This document shows, one piece after another, positions 1 to 4,946 of a stretch of DNA of 7,577 nucleotides; the first letter of the stretch is position 1; each line of letters begins with the position of its first letter. The translations under genes and the position numbers were made by a program. Source of the DNA: Gammaproteobacteria bacterium (GTDB lineage: Bacteria > Pseudomonadota > Gammaproteobacteria > Thiohalobacterales > Thiohalobacteraceae); NCBI GenBank assembly GCA_016214925.1, contig JACRMO010000061.1:1-7577 (forward strand). The letters are read 5' to 3'. The notes under the pieces are model-generated. The model ran no database searches. It was not told the origin of the DNA and saw nothing but the letters and a program-made list of their open reading frames with translations.

Positions 1-1
1 C

Positions 2-898
2 ATCGACCGAACCCTCGGCGGCGGCGGCTTCAGCGTTGTCTATCTCGCCAGCGACATCGAGTCCGGCGAGGTCGTGGTCATCAAGGAATACATTCCGAGC
101 CGGCTGGCCACGCGCCGCGAGGACCACGGCGTCGTGCCCAAGGACGAGGAGTCGGCCGGTCGCTTCAATCGCGGGCGCATGTTGTTCTTTCAGGAGGCCA
201 GCGCACTGGCCACGCTCAAACATCCGAACATCGTCAACGTGCTAAGCTTTTTTCGCGCCAACGGCACGGTGTATATGGTGATGGAATACCAGGACGGCAA
301 AAACCTGCAAGCCTATCTGACCGCGCGCGGCGGCAGTCTCAGCGAGAAATTTCTGCGCACGGTGTTTCCGCAACTGCTCGACGGGCTGGCGCTGATCCAC
401 AGTCACGATCTGCTGCATCTGGACATCAAGCCCGGCAACATCCACATCCGACCGGGCGGCGATCCCTTGCTGCTGGATTTCGGCGCCGTGCATGGCTTTC
501 CGCAAAGCCGGCAGTCGCAACCCGGGCAAGTTATCAGCCCCGGCTTCTCGCCCATCGAACAATACGAGATCAACGGCTACGTCGGTCCTTGGACCGATAT
601 TTACGCCTTCGGCGCCACCATGCGCGCCTGCATCGAAGGCAAGCCACCGTTCACGGCCAAGGAACGCCACGAGCGCGATACCCTCAAAAGCGCGCGCAGC
701 GCTTTCCACAAACGCTATTCGAACAGCCTGCTGGCCGCCATCGACTGGGCCATGGAGGTCGATCCGATGCTGCGCCCGCAAAGCGCGGCCGCCTTCCGCG
801 CAGCGCTGCTCGCGGAAGATCCGCCCGGCGAGGAACCCGTCGAACCCGCGTCCACCCTGGAACGCTTCGTCGGCAGCCTGCCTTGGGGCAAGGGCTGA
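2..898 (+). CDS. Hanks-type serine/threonine protein kinase, 5'-partial
   Basis: Cytosolic-looking protein kinase that would transfer the ATP gamma-phosphate to Ser/Thr of target proteins. The frame is open to the window edge and 298 residues are visible. A GTG at 74 is not the start, because the glycine-rich loop LGGGGFSVVY (residues 5-14) lies upstream of it. Further motifs in order: ATP-binding lysine in VVIKEY (K28), helix-C glutamate in FQEA (E65), catalytic loop HLDIKPGN (D141, K143, N146), metal-binding DFG (159-161), SPGFSPIEQY in the place of APE, and TDIYAFG. The usual HRD is HLD, so this is a non-RD kinase, which in this superfamily often does not need activation-loop phosphorylation. 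Probably only 10-25 N-terminal residues are missing (inference). The chain ends about 25 residues after the kinase fold, with no transmembrane segment and no PASTA or FHA domain. The stop is 4 bases before the PP2C gene, so the two are very likely co-transcribed. Substrates are unknown. Confidence 0.93.
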   Translation: MDRTLGGGGFSVVYLASDIESGEVVVIKEYIPSRLATRREDHGVVPKDEESAGRFNRGRMLFFQEASALATLKHPNIVNVLSFFRANGTVYMVMEYQDGKNLQAYLTARGGSLSEKFLRTVFPQLLDGLALIHSHDLLHLDIKPGNIHIRPGGDPLLLDFGAVHGFPQSRQSQPGQVISPGFSPIEQYEINGYVGPWTDIYAFGATMRACIEGKPPFTAKERHERDTLKSARSAFHKRYSNSLLAAIDWAMEVDPMLRPQSAAAFRAALLAEDPPGEEPVEPASTLERFVGSLPWGKG

Positions 899-902
899 GG
901 CC

Positions 903-1781
903 ATGCGTTACGTCGCCGGCCAAGCCAACCGTCTCGGCAACCGCGCCAACAACCAGGATCGCTGCCTGGTGCTGGAACGCGATGATGCCGTGCTGCTGGT
1001 GGTCGCCGACGGCATGGGCGGTCACGCACGCGGCGACCTCGCGGCGCAGGCCTTCGTCGATACCGTGAGCCGGCAGTTCCGCGCCCGCCAGGGGCTGGAA
1101 GATCCGGCGCAGTTTCTGCGCGAGGCATTTCGCGAGGCACACCGCACCATTCAGCGCGTCGGGCAAGCGCAGAAACCGCCGATCGAGCCGCTGACCACCG
1201 GCGTCGCCTGTCTGATCCAGGATGGCACAGCGCACTGGGCGCATGTCGGCGACAGCCGCGCCTATCTGATCCGTCAGGGCCAAGTCGCACTGCGCACCCG
1301 CGATCACACCCGCGTCGCGGAGATGGTGGCGTCGGGCCTGCTCACGGAACAACAGGCGCGCCTGCATCCGTTGCGCAATCACGTCAGTCTGTGTTTGGGC
1401 GGCAAGCTACAAGCGCCGCCGGTTACGCTGGGACCGGCTATCTATCTGCTGCCGGGCGATATCCTGCTGCTGTGCAGCGACGGCCTGTGGTCGGCGGTCT
1501 CCGAAAAACGTCTCACCAACATGCTGGACAACGCGGACCTGCCGCGCGCGTTGGATGCGCTGGCCGAGGCCGCGGAACGCGCCAGTTATCCGCAAAGCGA
1601 TAACGTCAGCGGCGTGGTGTTGCGTTGGGAATCCGCGCGCGACACACAACCTGCGGCAACCCAGACCGATAGCGGCACGGAAGCCATCGATACGACGCAT
1701 ACTCACGACCCCGTCGACCGCGCCATCGCCGATATCCATCAGGCACTGGCAGACTACGAACGCGAGATGCAGGGAAAGTGA
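903..1781 (+). CDS. PP2C-family serine/threonine protein phosphatase
   Basis: Metal-dependent (Mn/Mg) phosphatase of 292 aa, expected to reverse phosphorylation by the kinase encoded just upstream. PP2C motifs are all present in order: NQDR (residues 17-20), ADGMGGH (35-41, metal-binding D36), TTG (98-100), AHVGDSRAYL (113-122), RDHTR (133-137), CLGG (164-167), CSDGLW (191-196, metal-binding D193) and SDNVSG (232-237, metal-binding D233). The fold ends near residue 242. The last 50 residues are a polar linker plus a probable helix (DRAIADIHQALADYE), outside the usual domain, of unknown role. The start at 903 was chosen because family homology begins there. The frame is open back to 492, but that part only reads the kinase gene out of frame. 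GAGG lies 2 bases before the ATG and AAGGG about 8 bases before, so the ribosome site overlaps the end of the kinase gene and translation is probably coupled. No membrane segment is seen. Confidence 0.93.
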   Translation: MRYVAGQANRLGNRANNQDRCLVLERDDAVLLVVADGMGGHARGDLAAQAFVDTVSRQFRARQGLEDPAQFLREAFREAHRTIQRVGQAQKPPIEPLTTGVACLIQDGTAHWAHVGDSRAYLIRQGQVALRTRDHTRVAEMVASGLLTEQQARLHPLRNHVSLCLGGKLQAPPVTLGPAIYLLPGDILLLCSDGLWSAVSEKRLTNMLDNADLPRALDALAEAAERASYPQSDNVSGVVLRWESARDTQPAATQTDSGTEAIDTTHTHDPVDRAIADIHQALADYEREMQGK

Positions 1782-1816
1782 AGTTCGAGCGACTCGCCGA
1801 GAGATTCCTGACCGAC

Positions 1817-1905
1817 CGTCATTGCGCGGCGCGTAGTGTCGAAACAATCTTGTAACGTACTGATTCGCACGCGCGACAAGATTGCTTCGCCGCTCTCGCC
1901 ATCAT
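1817..1905. repeat. Degenerate inverted repeat of the CGTCATTGCG / CAATCT...AGATTG type
   Basis: Inner arms CGAAACAATCTTGT (1840-1853) and ACAAGATTGCTTCG (1876-1889) are reverse complements at 13 of 14 positions, around a 22-base loop. Outside the left arm is CGTCATTGCG (1817-1826). That is the outer end of a palindromic repeat common in many proteobacterial genomes, whose usual form runs CGTCATTGCGAGGAGCG... then CGAAGCAATCTC. The outer right arm (CGCCATCATC, to about 1904) is worn and pairs poorly. No coding potential is seen and no T-run follows, so it is not a standard intrinsic terminator, although the transcript could fold between the phosphatase gene and rph. Family membership is from memory of the consensus and was not checked. 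Confidence 0.65.
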
Positions 1906-1935
1906 CTGAGTTATATTTCCGGCACGCTGTTAATC

Positions 1936-1965
1936 CTGGCCCCGCGTCCCCGGCACCTCTATACT
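1936..1965 (+). promoter_or_regulatory. Probable sigma-70 promoter of rph
   Basis: TATACT at 1960-1965 matches the -10 consensus at 5 of 6 positions. CTGGCC at 1936-1941 is a weak -35 (3 of 6) at an 18-base spacing. Transcription would start near 1972, giving a leader of about 24 bases before the rph ATG. It lies just downstream of the inverted repeat and in the only sizeable gap on the plus strand, so it is the natural promoter for the rph-to-rof run. Prediction by eye. Confidence 0.5.
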
Positions 1966-1995
1966 CGCGTCTCCAGAGTAAACCGCGAGATTCCC

Positions 1996-2718
1996 ATGCG
2001 CCCCAGTCAACGCGCGGCCGACGAGCTGCGCCATGTCCGTTTCACCCGCCGCTACACCAAACACGCCGAAGGTTCGGTGCTGGTCGAGTTCGGCGATACC
2101 CGCGTGCTGTGTACCGCCAGCGTGGAAGAGCGCGTGCCGGGTTTTCTGCGCGGTAAAGGTCAAGGTTGGGTCACGGCGGAATACGGCATGCTGCCGCGCT
2201 CGACCGGCTCGCGTATGGACCGCGAGGCGGCACGCGGCAAACAAGGCGGTCGCACCATGGAGATTCAACGCCTGATCGGTCGTTCGCTGCGCGCGGTGAT
2301 CGATCTGAAGGCGCTCGGCGAACGCTCTCTCACCATCGACTGCGACGTGATTCAGGCCGACGGCGGCACGCGCACCGCGAGCATCACCGGCGGCTATGTC
2401 GCGTTGGCCGACGCCATTCAGCATCTGCTCGACAAGGGCACGCTCACCACCAATCCGTTGCAAGCGCAGGTGGCGTCGGTGTCGGTCGGCGTCTATCAGG
2501 GCACGCCGGTGTTGGATCTCGACTATGCGGAAGACTGCAACGCCGAGACCGACATGAATGTGGTCATGAACGAGCACGGCGACTTCATCGAGGTGCAGGG
2601 CACGGCCGAAGGTCACCCGTACTCGCGCGCCGAACTCCTGGCCATGCTGGATATGGCCCAGGGCGGGATATTCACGTTGATTCAGGCGCAGAAGCAGGCG
2701 CTGGCCGAGAAGGACTGA
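1996..2718 (+). CDS. rph: Ribonuclease PH (tRNA nucleotidyltransferase)
   Basis: Phosphorolytic 3'-5' exoribonuclease that trims extra nucleotides from tRNA precursors and acts on other structured RNA 3' ends. It forms a ring-shaped hexamer in the cytosol. The 240-residue protein matches the usual full length. Family signatures read clearly: YTKHAEGSVLVEFGDT (residues 20-35), LRGKGQGWVTAEYGMLPRST, GGRTMEIQRLIGRSLR, DCDVIQADGGTRTASITG, and the metal-site segment DLDYAEDCNAETDMN (about 174-188). The C-terminus is complete, unlike the frameshifted rph of E. coli K-12. ATG 1996 was chosen because MRPSQRAADELR matches the family N-terminus. The frame is open back to a TTG at 1882, but that lies in the inverted repeat. 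The ribosome site is weak (GCGAGA, 1985-1990). It is probably the first gene of the operon; rdgB follows after 7 bases. Confidence 0.97.
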   Translation: MRPSQRAADELRHVRFTRRYTKHAEGSVLVEFGDTRVLCTASVEERVPGFLRGKGQGWVTAEYGMLPRSTGSRMDREAARGKQGGRTMEIQRLIGRSLRAVIDLKALGERSLTIDCDVIQADGGTRTASITGGYVALADAIQHLLDKGTLTTNPLQAQVASVSVGVYQGTPVLDLDYAEDCNAETDMNVVMNEHGDFIEVQGTAEGHPYSRAELLAMLDMAQGGIFTLIQAQKQALAEKD

Positions 2719-2725
2719 ACGACCC

Positions 2726-3292
2726 ATGACGACCATCGTCCTCGCCAGCGGCAACCCCGGCAAAGTCCGTGAGTTCAACGCATTGCTCGCCGGCCACCAT
2801 ATCGAAGTCGTGCCGCAATCAAAGTTTCAGGTGCCGGATGTAGCAGAAACCGGCCAGACTTTTGTCGAGAACGCGATTATCAAAGCGCGCAATGCGGCGC
2901 TGCACACGGGCCTGGCGGCGATCGCCGACGACTCCGGCATCGAGGTGGACGCACTCAACGGCGCGCCCGGCATCTATTCGGCGCGCTATGCCGGCGCTGG
3001 CGCAGGCGATCAGGCCAATCTGGAGAAACTGCTCGCCGATCTCGAGGGCGTGCCGGAGGAACAACGTACCGCGCGCTTCCAATGCCTGATGGTGTATATG
3101 CGTCACGCGAACGACCCGACGCCGCTGATCCGTCAGGGCACCTGGGAAGGCCATATCTTGTTCGCGCCGCGCGGCACGCAGGGCTTCGGCTACGATCCGG
3201 TATTCTTCGTGCCGACGCACAACTGCTCCTCGGCGGAACTGCCACCCGAGGTGAAGAATGCGCTCAGCCATCGCGTCCAGGCGCTGCGCTAA
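2726..3292 (+). CDS. rdgB: XTP/dITP pyrophosphatase, slightly shortened at the C-terminus
   Basis: House-cleaning NTPase (RdgB/HAM1 family) that hydrolyses dITP, ITP and XTP to the monophosphate and pyrophosphate, keeping deaminated purines out of DNA and RNA. Visible motifs: SGNPGKVREF (residues 8-17, phosphate-binding loop), TFVENAIIKA (45-54), ADDSGIEVDALNGAPGIYSARYAG with catalytic D69, GFGYDPVFFVP (153-163), SAEL, and SHR (181-183) for base recognition. All catalytic motifs are intact. Two oddities sit at the end. The usual SHRGQAL is SHRVQAL. The frame also stops with TAA at 3290 but continues LVAALG then TAA at 3311, which resembles the family's normal tail (E. coli ends QALKLLLDALRNG). 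The 188-residue protein therefore seems to have lost the last 7 residues, the end of the C-terminal helix. AGAAGGA (2708-2714) is the likely ribosome site, 11 bases from the ATG. Confidence 0.95.
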   Translation: MTTIVLASGNPGKVREFNALLAGHHIEVVPQSKFQVPDVAETGQTFVENAIIKARNAALHTGLAAIADDSGIEVDALNGAPGIYSARYAGAGAGDQANLEKLLADLEGVPEEQRTARFQCLMVYMRHANDPTPLIRQGTWEGHILFAPRGTQGFGYDPVFFVPTHNCSSAELPPEVKNALSHRVQALR

Positions 3293-3313
3293 CTGGTCGC
3301 CGCATTGGGATAA
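3293..3313 (+). other. In-frame remnant of the rdgB C-terminal tail
   Basis: The codons directly after the rdgB TAA read L-V-A-A-L-G and then TAA (3311-3313). This agrees in register and character with the end of RdgB homologs (E. coli LLLDALRNG after QALK). The stop at 3290-3292 thus appears to be a recent nonsense change in what was a sense codon. CAA to TAA or AAA to TAA would each need one base. A sequencing error is also possible. Confidence 0.6.
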
Positions 3314-3333
3314 AATGGGGTCAGAGACGAATT
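3313..3333. repeat. GGGGTCAGAGACGAATT string, possible dispersed-repeat remnant
   Basis: Positions 3317-3334 read GGGGTCAGAGACGAATTC, preceded by AAAAT. Strings of the form AAATGGGGTCAGA(G/C)...AATT recur in many proteobacterial genomes, often near IS200-like (Y1/REP-associated) transposase genes. I recall this pattern but could not check it. Here the string covers exactly the point where hemW lacks an in-frame start. No transposase and no matching inverted partner is visible in the window, so chance similarity remains possible. Confidence 0.35.
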
Positions 3334-4503
3334 CCACCGCCGCTCACCACTCTGCCGCCGCTCGCGCTGTATGTGCACATTCCCTGGTGCGTGCGCAAAT
3401 GCCCGTACTGCGATTTCAATTCGCACGAGGCGCACGCGGGTCTTCCGGAACGTCAATACATCGATGCGCTCCTGACCGATCTCGATCAGGAACTGCCGGG
3501 CGTGTGGGGACGCGTTGTCGGCAGCATTTTCATCGGTGGCGGCACGCCGAGCCTGTTCAGCGCCGAGTCCATTGATCGACTGCTCGGCGGCATTCGCGCC
3601 CGGCTCACCTGCAAGCCCGATCTCGAAATCACCCTGGAGGCGAATCCCGGCACGGTAGAACAGGGACGCTTCCGCGAATTCCGCGCCGCCGGGATCAATC
3701 GTCTGTCCATCGGCGTGCAGAGTTTCGACGACAGCATGCTCGGCAGGATCGGCCGCATCCACGGCCGCCGCGAGGCGCTCCGCGCCGCGGAACTCGCACA
3801 CGACGCCGGTTTCACGAGCTTCAATCTGGATCTGATGTTCGGTCTGCCCGGTCAAACGCCAACGCAGGCGCTCGCCGATCTCGTCACCGCCATGGACCTG
3901 GAACCCGCGCACTTGTCCTGGTATCAGCTCACGCTTGAGCCGAACACCTATTTCCATCGCCATCCGCCAGAACTGCCCGACGATGATGTGCTCTGGCAGA
4001 TGCAAGAGCAGGGTCAGGCACAGCTCGCGGCGCGTGGCTATACTCAGTACGAAGTGTCGGCCTACGCGCGCAGCGGCAGGCACTGTCGGCACAACCTGAA
4101 TTATTGGCAGTATGGCGATTATCTGGGCATCGGCGCGGGCGCGCACCAGAAAATCACCGACGCGGCGGTACAGCGCATTCGGCGCAGTTGGAAGGTGAAA
4201 AATCCGCGCGACTATCTGGCGACCGTGCACACCGACGCGCGCATCGGCGGTCGCGGCGAACCGGCCGCCGCGGAGGTGGTGTTCGAATTTCTGCTGAACG
4301 CATTGCGCCTGAACGCCGGTTTCGAGTCGGCGCTGTTCGAACAGGCCACCGGCCTTGGGTTCGAACAGGTACAACCCGCCCTGGAACGGGCGCAGCAACG
4401 TGGGTTGCTGGAGTGGGACACGCCCTGGCGCTGCACGGAACAGGGCCGGCGTTTTCTGAACGATCTGCTCGCGGAGTTTCTACCCGACGATGAACCTGCT
4501 TGA
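3331..4503 (+). CDS. hemW: Radical SAM heme chaperone HemW (HemN-like), start uncertain
   Basis: Radical-SAM protein of the HemN family, once annotated as oxygen-independent coproporphyrinogen oxidase. HemW proteins bind heme and deliver it to respiratory enzymes. Counting from 3331 (390 aa; family about 380-400): the 4Fe-4S motif CVRKCPYC (C20, C24, C27) is followed by DFNSH, without the fourth cysteine found in true HemN. Then come IGGGTPS (68-74, SAM binding), EANPGT, GINRLSIGVQSFDD, NLDLMFGLPGQT, and in the C-terminal domain HNLNYWQYGDYLGIGAGAH. The start is unclear. The conserved part begins at PPLALYVHIPWC, but no in-frame ATG or TTG lies nearby. ATT 3331 and CTG 3352 are non-standard. 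GTG 3373 would cut the first beta strand. ATG 3082 would overlap rdgB by 211 bases and add unrelated residues. ATG 3315 is in another frame but becomes in-frame if one G of GGGG (3317-3320) is removed. The 3' end overlaps the next gene by 14 bases. Confidence 0.9.
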   Translation: MPPPLTTLPPLALYVHIPWCVRKCPYCDFNSHEAHAGLPERQYIDALLTDLDQELPGVWGRVVGSIFIGGGTPSLFSAESIDRLLGGIRARLTCKPDLEITLEANPGTVEQGRFREFRAAGINRLSIGVQSFDDSMLGRIGRIHGRREALRAAELAHDAGFTSFNLDLMFGLPGQTPTQALADLVTAMDLEPAHLSWYQLTLEPNTYFHRHPPELPDDDVLWQMQEQGQAQLAARGYTQYEVSAYARSGRHCRHNLNYWQYGDYLGIGAGAHQKITDAAVQRIRRSWKVKNPRDYLATVHTDARIGGRGEPAAAEVVFEFLLNALRLNAGFESALFEQATGLGFEQVQPALERAQQRGLLEWDTPWRCTEQGRRFLNDLLAEFLPDDEPA

Positions 4504-4681
4504 AGAACACGACATCGAATGCCCCTACTGCGGTGAAAACCTCACCGTGAGCATCGACTGTTCGGCCGGCAGTCACGACTTCATCGAGGATTGTGCCGTG
4601 TGCTGCCGCCCGATCGAACTGCATGCCGAAATCGACGCCGGCCAATTGCTCGGCCTGAGCGCGCGGCGCGACGATGAGTGA
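4490..4681 (+). CDS. CPXCG motif-containing cysteine-rich small protein
   Basis: A 63-residue protein with the pattern of the Cys_rich_CPXG family: CPYCG (residues 11-15) and EDCAVCCRPIEL (33-44). The pairs C11/C14 and C35/C38 (or C39) are well placed to bind one zinc ion, as in a zinc ribbon. The in-between segment (VSIDCSAGSHDFIEDC) also matches the family. The biochemical role of this family is not known to me. The ATG lies inside hemW (14-base overlap) and has only a weak purine stretch upstream, so translation is probably coupled to hemW. Its own end overlaps the next gene by 8 bases. No signal peptide or membrane segment is present, so it should be cytosolic. Confidence 0.88.
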   Translation: MNLLEEHDIECPYCGENLTVSIDCSAGSHDFIEDCAVCCRPIELHAEIDAGQLLGLSARRDDE

Positions 4682-4919
4682 TTACACGCCCATCGATTGC
4701 GGACAATACAGCGACTACGAACTCGCCATTCTGCGTAAATGGAAACTGCGCATCGGCTGGCGGGATGCGAACGGCCTTACCCATATCGAGACTTTGTTGC
4801 CGCGCGACCTGCAAACCCGGCACAGCGAGGAATTTCTGATCGCGGAAACGACGGCCGGCGAACGCCTGGAAATCAGACTGGATCAGATCAACGAGGCCCG
4901 GCGACTGACTAGCGCATGA
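4674..4919 (+). CDS. rof: Rof-like Rho-binding antiterminator
   Basis: An 81-residue protein resembling the Rof (YaeO) family, small Sm-fold-like proteins that bind transcription terminator Rho and inhibit Rho-dependent termination in E. coli. Family features: the opening YTPIDCGQYSDYELAILRKWKLRI (E. coli YQPINCDDYDNLELA), a predicted five-strand barrel with WRDANG and ETLLPRDL turns, the EEFLIAET strand, and the closing LEIRLDQI (E. coli ELRLDKI). The start ATG overlaps the end of the CPXCG gene by 8 bases and has no strong ribosome site, which points to coupled translation. It is the last gene of the plus-strand run, and 27 bases separate it from the convergent GGDEF-EAL gene. Family assignment is by pattern, and Rho binding in this organism is inferred. 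Confidence 0.85.
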   Translation: MSDYTPIDCGQYSDYELAILRKWKLRIGWRDANGLTHIETLLPRDLQTRHSEEFLIAETTAGERLEIRLDQINEARRLTSA

Positions 4920-4946
4920 ACGGCGCCGAGCGGTTCTTGCGCGGAT
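4920..4946. other. Short convergent gap with no clear terminator
   Basis: These 27 bases separate the stop of the rof-like gene from the stop of the minus-strand GGDEF-EAL gene. The 8-base palindrome CGGCGCCG (4921-4928) is present, but there is no stem followed by a T-run on either strand. Any transcription stop must be Rho-dependent or lie inside the opposing gene. Confidence 0.5.

Noticed and set aside
492..902. Long upstream extension of the PP2C reading frame inside the kinase gene
   Set aside because: It reads the kinase gene out of frame, is rich in Arg, Ala and Pro, and shows no family resemblance. PP2C homology starts at 903.
1785..1800. Possible small terminator hairpin after the PP2C gene (CGAGCGACTCG)
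   Set aside because: A 4-bp stem with a 3-base loop and no following T-run is too weak to call a terminator.
1882..1995. Upstream start (TTG 1882) for rph
   Set aside because: It lies in the inverted repeat and its translation has no resemblance to RNase PH. ATG 1996 gives the normal family N-terminus and length.
3082..3330. ATG 3082 as the hemW start
   Set aside because: It would overlap rdgB by 211 bases and add about 83 residues unlike HemW. It is simply the frame staying open in GC-rich DNA.
3289..4398. Long minus-strand reading frame opposite hemW
   Set aside because: It is antisense to a clear HemW coding region with full motifs, and its own translation shows no recognisable domain.
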